A stretch of 64,000 nt of DNA. Origin: Gammaproteobacteria bacterium (GTDB taxonomy: Bacteria; Pseudomonadota; Gammaproteobacteria; Steroidobacterales; Woeseiaceae). The translations under genes and the position numbers were made by a program. The DNA lies in assembly GCA_013151645.1 (NCBI GenBank), contig JAADHU010000028.1:62001-126000 (forward strand), given 5' to 3'. Below the pieces are notes generated by a model. That model did not search any database, was not told where the DNA came from, and saw only the letters and a list, made by a program, of their open reading frames with translations. This document shows, in pieces, positions 8,657-17,847 of this stretch (the first letter of the stretch is position 1; each line of letters starts with the position of its first letter).

Positions 8657-8923
8657 GTGGCAAACATTAAATCGGCGCGCAAGCGCGCCAAACAGGCAGA
8701 AAAGACCCGGCTCCACAAAATGGGCTTACGGTCGAAACTGCGAACGAATATAAAAAACGTTATCACCGCCGTTGAAAAAGGCGACAAGGATGCGGCCGTT
8801 GCAGCTTATAAAGCTGCTGTGCCGGTGATCGACAACATGATCAACAAGGGTGTCGTGAACAAAAACAAGGCCGCTCGTCACAAGAGCCGCCTGAACAAGA
8901 TGGTTAAATCGCTGGCTGCCTAG
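8657..8923 (+). CDS. rpsT: 30S ribosomal protein S20
   Basis: The 88-residue basic protein 'MANIKSARKRAKQAEKTR...' is S20, a small-subunit protein that binds 16S rRNA early in assembly. Its length matches the E. coli protein (87). The start is GTG at 8657; the frame is open further upstream, but the family N-terminus fixes this start. There is only a weak Shine-Dalgarno sequence (CGGA). E. coli rpsT also uses a non-ATG start, which is linked to its autoregulation. It is divergent from murJ. Confidence 0.96.
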   Translation: MANIKSARKRAKQAEKTRLHKMGLRSKLRTNIKNVITAVEKGDKDAAVAAYKAAVPVIDNMINKGVVNKNKAARHKSRLNKMVKSLAA

Positions 8924-9233
8924 CGGTTTTGCGGAGCGCTGTCACCACAGCAATTTTCCGCTATTCGAAACCTAACCCGGTGGTACCGCCCGGGCCGCTA
9001 CCGGGCGTCCGCCGCGTACGATCGCCCGCATTCCGGAGCGGCTCTTGCCAGGCCGTATTTCATACGTCATAAGACGTCAGTCAGCGTTTTGTAAAACGAA
9101 ATTTTTGACCACCCGGCAGCTTTACGAAAGCATCGGAATGTGACCTGGTTCTCATCGCGATTCGCCGTCGCGACCTTGTTCTGTGACCTATTGCACAGCC
9201 TTACATACGGCCGATTTACAGGTCTTTGGGGCG
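8924..9233. other. 310-bp gap between rpsT and the second pilin operon
   Basis: I see no gene here. Near the rpsT end a small hairpin GCTGT/ACAGC (8938-8951) is followed by AATTTT and could be a weak rpsT terminator. A 14-bp palindrome CGTTTT-gt-AAAACG lies at 9085-9098. TTGACC (9105-9110), a 17-bp spacer and AAGCAT (9128-9133) form a weak candidate promoter for fimT. I found no convincing sigma-54 site. Confidence 0.35.
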
Positions 9234-9767
9234 ATGCTATTAATGATCGACATGAACAAGACAAAAGGCTTCACCTTACTGGAATTGCTGATCACGTTGG
9301 CCATCGTTGCGATCGTCGTATCGGTCGGCGTGCCCAGTTTTCGCGGCATTATTATGGACAATCGACTGGTCACTCAAACCAATCAATTTGTCAGATCGAT
9401 CAATTTGACCCGCAGTGCGGCGGTTCGTTACCAACGCAACGCGATTCTCTGCGTTAGCGCGAATTACAACGCGGCCGTTCCGACCTGCTCCGCCGGTACG
9501 GACTGGTCGAACGGGTGGATAATCTGGGTCGACAAAGATCGTGATTTGGCCACGGACGCCAATGAGATTATTTCGGTTTTCGGTCCGCTCGCAGATAGTA
9601 CAACCTTCACGAGTTTGGCTGTCAGTCAATTCTCATACAGCGCCCGCGGGTTTCTCGTCGCCGGCGATGATCTGAGTGTGTGTGACAGCCGTAGCGGAGA
9701 AACAGGACGACTGATACGCGTCAACCCGACCGGCCGAACCCACATTTCGACACAAGGTTGCAGCTGA
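9234..9767 (+). CDS. fimT: Type IV pilus minor pilin FimT (GspH-like)
   Basis: The prepilin peptidase site is 'TKG/FTLLELLITLAIVAIVVSVGVPSF', with Phe +1 and Glu +5. The C-terminal part has the GspH/FimT fold pattern, including 'NGWIIWVDKDRDLATDANE' and 'FSARGF/GRLIRVNPTGR'-type ends. FimT is a minor pilin; in some species it binds DNA during natural transformation. Several starts are possible (GTG 9183, ATG 9234, 9243 or 9252). ATG 9234 or 9243 gives a normal leader behind the G-rich stretch at 9227-9231. It heads the seven-gene operon ending with pilE at 16334 and overlaps pilV by one base (TGATG). Confidence 0.88.
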   Translation: MLLMIDMNKTKGFTLLELLITLAIVAIVVSVGVPSFRGIIMDNRLVTQTNQFVRSINLTRSAAVRYQRNAILCVSANYNAAVPTCSAGTDWSNGWIIWVDKDRDLATDANEIISVFGPLADSTTFTSLAVSQFSYSARGFLVAGDDLSVCDSRSGETGRLIRVNPTGRTHISTQGCS

Positions 9768-10321
9768 TGGGCACTTCCTTGCCGGCGATGAGGAGAAAAG
9801 ATCTCCCCCGTATGACGAACCGACAAGGCGGATTCACGCTGATCGAGGTTATGGTTTCGACGGTGGTGCTTGCCGTAGGGCTGCTCGGACTTGCAGGGTT
9901 GCAGGCCGCATCATTGAGCAGCAACCAGAGCGCATTCATGCGCACACAGGCATCGGCGCTCGCCTATGACCTCGCTGATCGTATGCGATCGAATGTTGCT
10001 GGCGGTACAAGCGGATTCTATGCAGCAGGAACAGCCAGCTATTCACCCGGTTGCAGCTCGACTGCCGGATGCTCCCCCCTGCAAATGGCACAAAACGATC
10101 TCGCCGAATGGAATGCGGCGATCACCACCTATCTGCCTCTCGGAGAGGGCCTTGTTTGTACTGATAGTACACCGGGCGACGGCGCTTCAGTTTTGAATGC
10201 GCAGTGCGACGGCGTTGGTAACCTGCTCTCAATCAAGATCTGGTGGGATGACGACCGTGACGGAGTCATCAATTTGAGCCCGACAAACACCGAGCGATTC
10301 GTAATAAGTTTCCGCTTGTGA
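9767..10321 (+). CDS. pilV: Type IV pilus minor pilin PilV
   Basis: The protein has a prepilin site 'QGG/FTLIEVMVSTVVLAVGLLGLAGLQ' and the PilV hallmark right after the helix: 'SNQSAFMRTQASALAYDLADRMRSN'. The domain ends with 'IKIWWDDDRDG', also typical of PilV. PilV is part of the inner-membrane priming complex. The ATG at 9767 overlaps the fimT stop. Internal ATGs at 9788 and 9812 would give shorter leaders, but neither has a well placed ribosome site. The stop overlaps pilW in a GTGATG arrangement. Confidence 0.88.
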   Translation: MGTSLPAMRRKDLPRMTNRQGGFTLIEVMVSTVVLAVGLLGLAGLQAASLSSNQSAFMRTQASALAYDLADRMRSNVAGGTSGFYAAGTASYSPGCSSTAGCSPLQMAQNDLAEWNAAITTYLPLGEGLVCTDSTPGDGASVLNAQCDGVGNLLSIKIWWDDDRDGVINLSPTNTERFVISFRL

Positions 10322-11337
10322 TGTCGCACCCGGTACTGCAAGGAAAACGGTTATCGTTCGAATCGGGCGTCGGCCTGGTTGAGGTGATGATCGCGATGTT
10401 ACTCGGCCTGCTCTTACTCGCCGGCGTCATGCAGGTTTTCTCCTCTTCGCGCCAAACCTATCGTGTACACGAGGCCGTTTCCAGAATGCAGGAAGACGGG
10501 CGCATGGCACTGGAGGTGATTTCCCGGGACATCCGCATGGCCGACTTTTGGGGGTGCGCCGGACAAATCAGTAACGTGGTGAATAACCTCAACAATGCAA
10601 ATGCCGGCTTCATCGATTTCGGCCAGGGAGGCATTGGCGGTACGAACAGTGCCGGGGGCGCACCGGACACGCTGATTCTCCGCGGCGGCATCAACGAAGG
10701 CCTGTCCATTGCCGCACCCTTCGGACCACTGCCCTCCGCGACCCTCGGAATAGCGGCTAACAACGGCTTACAGCAGGGCGATATCGTCATTGTCAGCGAC
10801 TGCACCAGTGCTGACATTTTCCAGATAAGCAATGCCAACCCGGATGGCTCTGGCCAACTCGTGCACAATACGGGCGCCGCGGTGACTCCCGGAAACTTCA
10901 ACGCAACAAACCCGGGTTGTCCTGGTGCGAATGCACATTGCCTGTCAAAGGTTTACGGCGGAGATGCCAGCGTATTCAGTACCCAGCAAGTCATCTACAC
11001 ATTGGGACCTGGCTCCGAAGGCCAACCGGCCTTGTTCAGAAATGGCCTGGAATTCATTGATGGCATTGAGGACTTCCAGGTTCTCTATGGTGAAGATACT
11101 GACGCCCTGGGTTCCGTCGGGTTTGGTATTGCGAATTACTACGTTGGAGCCGATCAGGTTGTCGACATGAATAACGTGGTCAGCATTCGCTTCGCCGTTG
11201 TCATGCGTTCGTATGCGGATAACCTGAGTGGTGCTGCGGCACAGAGCTACAACCTATTGGGCGCCAATGTCACTCCCGCCGACACTCGCTTGCGGCAGGT
11301 TTACACCAGCACCGTCACGGTCCGTAACCGGATCTGA
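10321..11337 (+). CDS. pilW: Type IV pilus minor pilin PilW (copy B)
   Basis: The 338-residue protein has the prepilin motif 'ESG/VGLVEVMIAMLLGLLLLAGVMQVF', where +1 is Val and Glu +5 is kept. The PilW hallmark follows: 'RVHEAVSRMQEDGRMALEVISRDIRMADFWGC'. The C-terminal part contains 'EGLEFIDGIEDFQVLYGED'-type sequence and ends 'RLRQVYTSTVTVRNRI'. Translation can start at ATG 10321, overlapping the pilV stop (TGATG), or at a GTG one codon earlier. It works with PilV, PilX and PilE. Confidence 0.9.
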   Translation: MSHPVLQGKRLSFESGVGLVEVMIAMLLGLLLLAGVMQVFSSSRQTYRVHEAVSRMQEDGRMALEVISRDIRMADFWGCAGQISNVVNNLNNANAGFIDFGQGGIGGTNSAGGAPDTLILRGGINEGLSIAAPFGPLPSATLGIAANNGLQQGDIVIVSDCTSADIFQISNANPDGSGQLVHNTGAAVTPGNFNATNPGCPGANAHCLSKVYGGDASVFSTQQVIYTLGPGSEGQPALFRNGLEFIDGIEDFQVLYGEDTDALGSVGFGIANYYVGADQVVDMNNVVSIRFAVVMRSYADNLSGAAAQSYNLLGANVTPADTRLRQVYTSTVTVRNRI

Positions 11338-11356
11338 CTTGAAAAAGGCGAATCGT

Positions 11357-11911
11357 ATGAAATCGACATATGCATCAGGCTCGACATTTGCTCGACCGAA
11401 TCGGCAAAAGGGCGCAGTACTCGCGGTCAGTCTGCTGTTACTGCTGGTCCTGACGTTGATCGGTGTAAGCAGTATGCAGGGAACATTGCTCGAAGAGAAA
11501 ATGGCGGGCAATGCCAAAGATCGCAACCTTGCATTTCAGACATCGGAGTCCGGCCTCAGAGAGGCCGAAGATTTTGTTGAACAGTTGGTGAGCCTTGGCA
11601 ATTTTGATGGGTCGTCAGGCTTGTTCGGGGTTGGCGATGCCGAACCGGATTTTTCACTGGTCCAAACGTGGACTGACCCCACCCAACATGTCGTCGCCGC
11701 CAACAGCTACGGCGCGTACCAGCCGCCTCAGTACCTCATAAAACGATTCACAACCGTGACGGGTACCGAAGGCGCTATGAATTTGTCCGGTTACGGAGAC
11801 AACAAAGGCACCGGAGATGTGACGATATTCAAGATCACTGCGCGCGGCACTGGCGGCGGCAATGATTCTGCAGAGGTAATTCTGCGCAGCAACTACGGTC
11901 GAATACTTTAG
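11357..11911 (+). CDS. pilX: Type IV pilus assembly protein PilX (copy B)
   Basis: The 184-residue protein has a leader of ~20 residues, the PilX helix 'GAVLAVSLLLLLVLTLIGVSSMQ', and the family hallmark 'LEEKMAGNAKDRNLAFQTSESGLREAE'. It is predicted to be a priming-complex minor pilin. The frame is open further upstream inside pilW, but the ATG at 11357 gives the normal N-terminus. It follows pilW after 19 bp and precedes pilY1 by 19 bp. Confidence 0.88.
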   Translation: MKSTYASGSTFARPNRQKGAVLAVSLLLLLVLTLIGVSSMQGTLLEEKMAGNAKDRNLAFQTSESGLREAEDFVEQLVSLGNFDGSSGLFGVGDAEPDFSLVQTWTDPTQHVVAANSYGAYQPPQYLIKRFTTVTGTEGAMNLSGYGDNKGTGDVTIFKITARGTGGGNDSAEVILRSNYGRIL

Positions 11912-11930
11912 CGGTTCGGAAGAGAAAATC

Positions 11931-14900
11931 ATGATGACAGCAATGAATATCAAGACTACCAAAACAGGAACCATCGCATCACTGTTGACTTGCGCACTAC
12001 TGAGTCCCCTGGTCGCTTCATCGGCACCCGGTACAATCGCCGATTCACCGCTATTTCTGAGTAATTCCGTCGAGCCCAATGTCCTGTTCATGATCGACGA
12101 CTCCGGCAGCATGGACTGGGGCCTGATGACGCCCGAAGATAGCGGCATCATGAACGTCGGATGTGGATACTTTTACGCACAGCCCGCACCCGACAACGAT
12201 TATTTCTGGGTATTGGCGACTGAAGAAGAACTCATGAACCAGGGCGTCGCGGCACCCTATGGTGGCGTATGGCGTGCGTGGAACAAGGATTACAACCGAC
12301 TTTATTACGACCCGACAGTCACCTACTCACCATGGCCGGGTGAAGACAGCAATAGTGCTCTCTACGCCGACGCCAATCCTGCTGCCGCCCTGTTCAACCC
12401 GTACACACCCGGCGCCGGTGCACAGGACCTGACTACGAATACCACTTACCAGACCGACTATTGTCCAGGCGGTGGCGGAATGTTTACGGTCAATAATTAC
12501 TACCCGGCACGTTATTACACCTGGACGGACAGCGATACCGATGGCCTCGTCGACGACGATGATGCACATACACTGGTCGAAATCCGTGCAGGCGCTACCG
12601 TGTATATCGGTGGCATCAATCGCTCGGATTGCGCCGCAGCTCCTTCTTGTACGTACAACGAAGAAATTCAAAATTTTGCGAACTGGTTTAGCTACTACCG
12701 CAAACGCGAGTATGTTGCCAAGGCCGCGTACGGTCAGGTAATCGCCAGCGCCAGAAACTTGCGCATGGGCATGGTAACCATGCACAACAACGCTGGCGTG
12801 AACACTGCAATCGGCACCATGAATCAGGATCCAACAACGGGTGCCAAGGGCAACCTGCTGGATTCGCTTTACTCTTTCCAGGCATCGGGCGGCACACCGT
12901 TGCGAACGACTCTGGACAACGGTGGAAGATACCTCGGCTGCGAAGCGAATAATTTTTTCGGCGGTTGCCCGGCATTGCCTGTGAGCACCGGTGGGGAATG
13001 CCAGCAAAACTTTACCGTGCTCATGACGGATGGCTTTTACAACGGTGCATTCAATGGAGTCGGCAACACCGATGGCGATAACAGTTCTAATTGGGACAGT
13101 GGCGGCAATGGGCCGTACGGAGACGGAGAATCCGATACGCTGGCCGACATTGCCATGGAGTACTATGAAAATGACCTGAGACCCGGAGTCGCCAACAATC
13201 TGAGCCCGCCGCCCGGAGGCATCGACGACAACAAAGCACAGCATATGGTTACCTATTCCGTTGCATTCGGCGTCAATGGCACGGTGACATCAATGCCGGC
13301 CGATACTACGAGCCCCTTCAACTGGCCGGTCCCGAACAACGATCCGGCGCGTATCGATGATCTGCGTCATTCCGCCTGGAACGGTCGCGGCGATTTTCTG
13401 AGTGCGCAAAATCCCACCCAGCTCATTGCGGGGCTACGTGGCGCACTCCGCTCCATTCAGGGACGCGTGGGCTCAGCTTCATCCGTTGCATTCAATACCG
13501 GATCACTGAGCACCAATTCCGAGGTATATCTCGCTTTGTTTAACAGCGAACGCTGGAGCGGCAATCTGCTTGCGTTCGGTCTGGATCCGAACACTGGCGC
13601 AATCAATGCGGCCCGCAGCTGGGCCGCTGGCTCCGAGCTCAGTGGACGCGACTTAAACTCAAGCCCGCGTACTATTCTTACTTTCGACGGCGCCGATGGT
13701 ATTGCATTCGACTGGTCGCAACTAACAGCGGCGCAGAAAAACGATTTGCGAACGAACGCCAGCGGGGCGCTGGACAACGAAGCAACGGGAATGGCCAGGC
13801 ACGGCTATGTCCGCGGCGATCGCGGTTGCGAAATTTCTTCGTCCGACGCCTGCAACTACAACGACGGATCGAATACGTTTAACACCAAGCAGCTCCGGGA
13901 ACGGGCAAGTCGACTGGGAGACATCGTCCATTCAGGCCCGGTATTTGCAGGCGCGCCGGAGTCAAACTGGCCGGATGTCGCACCGTTTCCGACGGGCACC
14001 GGTCAATCCTATACCGAGTTTCGGACGACTAACGCCACTCGAGCCGGCATTGTCTACGTCGGCGGCAACGACGGCATTCTGCACGGCTTTTCGCAGGCGA
14101 GCGGCCAGGAACTGCTGGGTTACATTCCCAGCAGCCTGTTCTCTACCAATGCGTCTGACGGCTTGCACGTGCTCAGCGATCCTTCCTATACCCATCGTTA
14201 CTACGTGGACTCGACAGTCTCCCTGGCGGACGCATACGTCAAGACAACCAGCGGCGGCAGCGCGAGTTGGAAGACCATTCTGGTCGGCGGATTGCGCGGC
14301 GGCGGCCGGCAACTCTATGCACTGGATGTAACCGATCCGAGCACTTTTTCTGAATCCGGTCTCAACCCGGCCAGGACGGTCATGTGGGAATTCACCAGCG
14401 CGGATGACAGCGACCTTGGAAACACGTTTGGTCGTCCGTCGATTGTTCCCCTCGAAGGCCCTGGAAATACGATTCGCTGGGCGGCTGTGGTCGGCAACGG
14501 TTACAACGATGCCGGCAGCGGCGAGGCCAAGCTATTTATTCTTTTTCTGGAAGGCGGTCTTGATGGTACATGGACAGCCGGCTCCGACTATATCGAAATC
14601 ACGACGAAAACCGGTGACACAACGAATCGAAATGGTTTGTCAACACCGGCGGTAATCGATTCGGATGGCGACGGTCTTGCAGACCGAGCCTACGCCGGAG
14701 ACCTGGAAGGAAACCTCTGGGCATTCGACCTGTCCGGTTCGAACACAGGTAGCTGGGATGTGGACTACAAACAGGGGCAGACGCCCAAGCCGCTGTTCAC
14801 TGCACCGTCGAATCAGCAAATCACGACGACACCAGTCATTACCCGTAACAAGACGATCGGCACCTCACCGTCGAATGCACCCAACACAATGGTCATTTTT

Positions 14901-15500
14901 GGTACTGGCCAATACGTGACGACGGCGGACATCATCACCACCGATACCCAATCCATGTACGGTGTATGGGATTCCGGCAGCGACAGTCTCAGTCAATCTG
15001 ACCTGGTCAGGCAGAATATCGGCTTCGGCAACTCGACGGGAAGTGTTTTCGGGCGCACCTTGACGAACAATCCGGTCAACTATTCATCCGACGACGGCTG
15101 GTATATGAACCTGCCGGACGTCGGCGAGCGCCTCATTACCGACCCGGTCATACGCGGCGACCTGGTATTCTTCAATACCATGATTCCCGATGCCAGCCCA
15201 TGCAACTTCGGTGGCTCCGGTTGGCTGATGGTAGCCAAATGGATTGACGGCTCAGGGCCGGACAATGTCGCCTTTGACCTCAACAACGATAACCTGCTGG
15301 ACACGCTTGACGAAATCTCCACCGAGCCTGCCGCCGGCGTAGAAATACTGGGTATCCCCACATCACCCGTCAATCTGGGCAATATTCGTTATACATCGAC
15401 GACGGAAACGACCGGTGGAAGTACCATCAACGTAACCGTCATTGAAGACATCGGTGGACCCAATACGGGACGCCTGTCCTGGGAAGAGCTCACACCGTAG
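11931..15500 (+). CDS. pilY1: PilY1 tip adhesin / assembly factor (copy B)
   Basis: The 1189-residue exported protein has a signal peptide (about 1-33), a von Willebrand A-like N-terminal region with a MIDAS-like 'DDSGSM' at residues 56-61, and a C-terminal PilY1 beta-propeller. A calcium-binding loop of the DxDGDGxxD type lies at residues 910-918 ('DSDGDGLAD') and is followed by 'RAYAGDLEGNLWAFDL', the classic PilY1 motif. It is closer to the typical family pattern than copy A. It lies between pilX and a small secreted protein, matching the Pseudomonas-type order fimT-pilV-pilW-pilX-pilY1-pilY2-pilE. Confidence 0.93.
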   Translation: MMTAMNIKTTKTGTIASLLTCALLSPLVASSAPGTIADSPLFLSNSVEPNVLFMIDDSGSMDWGLMTPEDSGIMNVGCGYFYAQPAPDNDYFWVLATEEELMNQGVAAPYGGVWRAWNKDYNRLYYDPTVTYSPWPGEDSNSALYADANPAAALFNPYTPGAGAQDLTTNTTYQTDYCPGGGGMFTVNNYYPARYYTWTDSDTDGLVDDDDAHTLVEIRAGATVYIGGINRSDCAAAPSCTYNEEIQNFANWFSYYRKREYVAKAAYGQVIASARNLRMGMVTMHNNAGVNTAIGTMNQDPTTGAKGNLLDSLYSFQASGGTPLRTTLDNGGRYLGCEANNFFGGCPALPVSTGGECQQNFTVLMTDGFYNGAFNGVGNTDGDNSSNWDSGGNGPYGDGESDTLADIAMEYYENDLRPGVANNLSPPPGGIDDNKAQHMVTYSVAFGVNGTVTSMPADTTSPFNWPVPNNDPARIDDLRHSAWNGRGDFLSAQNPTQLIAGLRGALRSIQGRVGSASSVAFNTGSLSTNSEVYLALFNSERWSGNLLAFGLDPNTGAINAARSWAAGSELSGRDLNSSPRTILTFDGADGIAFDWSQLTAAQKNDLRTNASGALDNEATGMARHGYVRGDRGCEISSSDACNYNDGSNTFNTKQLRERASRLGDIVHSGPVFAGAPESNWPDVAPFPTGTGQSYTEFRTTNATRAGIVYVGGNDGILHGFSQASGQELLGYIPSSLFSTNASDGLHVLSDPSYTHRYYVDSTVSLADAYVKTTSGGSASWKTILVGGLRGGGRQLYALDVTDPSTFSESGLNPARTVMWEFTSADDSDLGNTFGRPSIVPLEGPGNTIRWAAVVGNGYNDAGSGEAKLFILFLEGGLDGTWTAGSDYIEITTKTGDTTNRNGLSTPAVIDSDGDGLADRAYAGDLEGNLWAFDLSGSNTGSWDVDYKQGQTPKPLFTAPSNQQITTTPVITRNKTIGTSPSNAPNTMVIFGTGQYVTTADIITTDTQSMYGVWDSGSDSLSQSDLVRQNIGFGNSTGSVFGRTLTNNPVNYSSDDGWYMNLPDVGERLITDPVIRGDLVFFNTMIPDASPCNFGGSGWLMVAKWIDGSGPDNVAFDLNNDNLLDTLDEISTEPAAGVEILGIPTSPVNLGNIRYTSTTETTGGSTINVTVIEDIGGPNTGRLSWEELTP

Positions 15501-15526
15501 ATCTATTCGAATTCAGGAGACAGGAC

Positions 15527-15856
15527 ATGAAGAAGACAATCGCCCTTTTGTTGTTAGCCATCATTCCGCTGGCGTGCCCTGCGCTTGCGGATAAATTGCC
15601 CAGCTATTATCCCGATGAAGGTTTTAGTCGAACCGGCCTGGTCGATGCGGTTTATACGGTAAAAAGCAGAATCGTCATTGACGACATCCCCTATCAAGTA
15701 TCGAAATCGGCGATCGTGCATTCACTAACCTCGGAACGCGTCTCGATTGCAAGAATACGACCCGGTGTGCGCGTTGCTTTTAAAACGGGTAGCGACCGTT
15801 CGATTCAGGAATTCTGGCTGCTGCCAGCCAACTACGACCGGGCAACGCGAAGGTAG
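15527..15856 (+). CDS. Small secreted protein in the PilY2 position
   Basis: The 109-residue product begins with a clear signal peptide ('MKKTIALLLLAIIPLACPALA'). The mature part of ~88 residues has an alternating beta pattern: 'RIVIDDIPYQVSKSAIVHSL', then 'IRPGVRVAFKT' and 'QEFWLLP'. This resembles a small beta-barrel or OB-like fold. Its place between pilY1 and pilE is the place of pilY2 in Pseudomonas, and the size is similar, so a PilY2-type role is likely, but I cannot show homology by eye. An AGGAGA ribosome site lies just upstream of the ATG. Confidence 0.65.
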   Translation: MKKTIALLLLAIIPLACPALADKLPSYYPDEGFSRTGLVDAVYTVKSRIVIDDIPYQVSKSAIVHSLTSERVSIARIRPGVRVAFKTGSDRSIQEFWLLPANYDRATRR

Positions 15857-15890
15857 CGTCTGACAGAGCCATATCCCAGGATTGCAATTT

Positions 15891-16334
15891 ATGAAAAAAC
15901 AGCGCGGATTCTCTTTAGTTGAACTGATGATTGTAGTGGCCATCGTCGGCATCATCGCGGCATTCGCGTATCCATCCTACGTGGAACAGGTACGCAAGAC
16001 TCGCCGGGCGGACTGCTCAGGGGCATTGCTGGGACTGGCGAATGCGATGGAACGATCGTTTACCGTGAACAGCACCTACCTGGGTGTCGGAACCGTAGCC
16101 GGCAATACCGGGACACCCACCATCTATGCCGCCACCTGCCCGGTTGACGGTGGCACGCCGACGTACAATCTGACCATTCAGGCGGCAGCGGCATCCACAT
16201 TCACCCTGCAGGCGACCCCGACCGGCGCTCAAGCGAATGACAAATGCGGTAGCCTGACATTGACCAATACCGGACTTAAATCGGTGACCGGCCAGCAAGC
16301 GGGGCTGACCTGGGAGAATTGCTGGTCCAGATAA
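15891..16334 (+). CDS. pilE: Minor pilin PilE (copy B)
   Basis: The 147-residue pilin has a six-residue leader and a canonical prepilin site 'QRG/FSLVELMIVVAIVGIIAAFAYPSY'. It then shows the PilE pattern ('RADCSGALLGLANAMERSFTVNSTYLGVG') and three Cys residues toward the C-terminal half, two of which ('DKCGSL', 'ENCWSR') match the disulfide of copy A. It closes the second minor-pilin operon. Unlike copy A, the +1 residue is Phe. It converges on obgE, with no clear terminator in the 41-bp gap. Confidence 0.9.
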   Translation: MKKQRGFSLVELMIVVAIVGIIAAFAYPSYVEQVRKTRRADCSGALLGLANAMERSFTVNSTYLGVGTVAGNTGTPTIYAATCPVDGGTPTYNLTIQAAAASTFTLQATPTGAQANDKCGSLTLTNTGLKSVTGQQAGLTWENCWSR

Positions 16335-16375
16335 AGTATGCCCGGGCAGCGCTGTTTGCGAAGTCGTTGTTTGCG

Positions 16376-17416
16376 TTACCGGGACGCGTCCTCCGCGGCA
16401 ACTTCATTCAGACGTTCGATTTCAAGCATGATGGCCTGCGCCAGTTTCTCGGTACCGTGCCCCGCGATGGCGCTAACTTCGAACGAAGGCCCCGTCCAGC
16501 GCAAATCGCTCAGCAGTTTTTGACAAGCGGCCGAGCGCTGATCTTCCGCCAGCAAATCCGTCTTGTTAATGACCAGCCAGCGTGGTTTGACTGCCAGGTC
16601 ATCGGAGAATTTGCTCAATTCTTTTTCAATGGAACGAAACTCAGCGGCTGGATCGATCGATTCATCAATGGGCGCAATATCGACCAGGTGCAGCAACAAA
16701 CGCGTACGTTGCAGATGTTTAAGAAATTGAATGCCGAGACCCTGACCCTCCGCTGCTCCCTCAATCAATCCGGGAATATCGGCCATGACGAAGCTTTGCA
16801 AGGGTCCGACACCAACGACCCCGAGGTTCGGGTACAACGTCGTGAATGGATAGTCGGCTACTTTCGGCCTGGCGGCCGACATCGCTCGAATCAACGTTGA
16901 CTTGCCGGCATTCGGCATCCCAACCAAACCCACGTCTGCGATGACTTTGAGTTCAAGGCGCAAGTGCCGGGCTTCGCCCGCGCTCCCAAGCGTCGTCTTT
17001 CGCGGTGCACGATTGATACTGCTTTTAAAGCGCGTATTGCCAAGACCCGGATGGCCGGCTTCGGCAATCTTGAGACGTTGACCGATCTCGGTCAGGTCAC
17101 CAATTAGCTCACCGGTATCAACATCGTGCACAACCGTGCCGCACGGCACGACCACGTCGAGATCGGCACCGGACCTTCCGGTTCGATTCCGGCCCGCGCC
17201 CGACTGGCCGTTTTCGGCACCGTATCGTCGGGCCACGCGAAAATCCGCTAACGTATTCGTTGCGTCCGTCGCAACCAGGTACACGCTCCCTCCGCGACCT
17301 CCGTCGCCACCATCGGGTCCCCCTTTGGCAACAAATTTTTCACGCAGAAAACTCAGGCAACCGTGCCCACCGTTGCCTGCTTTGACTCGAATGGTTGCTT
17401 CATCAACAAATTTCAT
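16376..17416 (-). CDS. obgE: Obg-family GTPase CgtA
   Basis: The 346-residue essential GTPase acts in 50S ribosome assembly and growth control. The N-terminal Obg domain with glycine-rich loops ('[15 protein letters not shown]') spans about residues 1-158. The G domain follows, with G1 'GMPNAGKST', a G3 'DIPGLIEGA' and G4 'NKTDLL'. The C-terminus is short, without the long acidic tail of the E. coli protein. It lies downstream of rplU-rpmA in the usual order, but a terminator at 17465-17489 separates it from rpmA, so it may have its own promoter. Confidence 0.96.
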   Translation of the reverse strand: MKFVDEATIRVKAGNGGHGCLSFLREKFVAKGGPDGGDGGRGGSVYLVATDATNTLADFRVARRYGAENGQSGAGRNRTGRSGADLDVVVPCGTVVHDVDTGELIGDLTEIGQRLKIAEAGHPGLGNTRFKSSINRAPRKTTLGSAGEARHLRLELKVIADVGLVGMPNAGKSTLIRAMSAARPKVADYPFTTLYPNLGVVGVGPLQSFVMADIPGLIEGAAEGQGLGIQFLKHLQRTRLLLHLVDIAPIDESIDPAAEFRSIEKELSKFSDDLAVKPRWLVINKTDLLAEDQRSAACQKLLSDLRWTGPSFEVSAIAGHGTEKLAQAIMLEIERLNEVAAEDASR

Positions 17417-17464
17417 CGTCTGAATATACGCTTATTGGTACCGTGGGGATTCGCTCATCGCAAA

Positions 17465-17489
17465 ATGAAAAGCCCCGCATTGCGGGGCT
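17465..17489 (-). terminator. Rho-independent terminator after rpmA
   Basis: On the minus strand AGCCCCGC (17489-17482) pairs with GCGGGGCT (17478-17471) around a 3-nt loop, and the RNA continues with TTTTCATTTT. This is a strong GC-rich stem with a T tract, 40 bp after the rpmA stop. It should end most rplU-rpmA transcripts before obgE. Confidence 0.8.
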
Positions 17490-17528
17490 CTGGTGTTCAT
17501 CGATCCGAGCGGCTGCTGCCGCGTGTCT

Positions 17529-17780
17529 TCAGACTACGCTGACATGCTGACGATTCTTGGGACCCTTTTTTCGAAATTCGACCGTACCGTCCTGCTTCGC
17601 AAACAGGGTGTGATCACGACCGATACCAACATTGAGCCCGGGATGAAAATGAGTACCACGTTGACGGACGATAATGTTACCGGCGATCACTTTCTGCCCG
17701 CCGTACATTTTCACGCCCAGTCGCTTACTTTCTGAATCGCGACCGTTCTTGGTACTGCCGCCTGCTTTTTTATGAGCCAC
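17529..17780 (-). CDS. rpmA: 50S ribosomal protein L27
   Basis: The 83-residue protein '[29 protein letters not shown]' is a clear L27, located near the peptidyl-transferase centre of the large subunit. It starts with GTG at 17780. The N-terminus has no cleavable extension, so it begins directly with the functional A-H-K-K end. It is co-transcribed with rplU, 67 bp upstream. Confidence 0.97.
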   Translation of the reverse strand: MAHKKAGGSTKNGRDSESKRLGVKMYGGQKVIAGNIIVRQRGTHFHPGLNVGIGRDHTLFAKQDGTVEFRKKGPKNRQHVSVV

Positions 17781-17847
17781 TGCACTATTCCTTTCGTTTC
17801 ATGGAGCCGGTCACGTACAGTGCCTTGGCTCACTCAATCTGTAAGAG

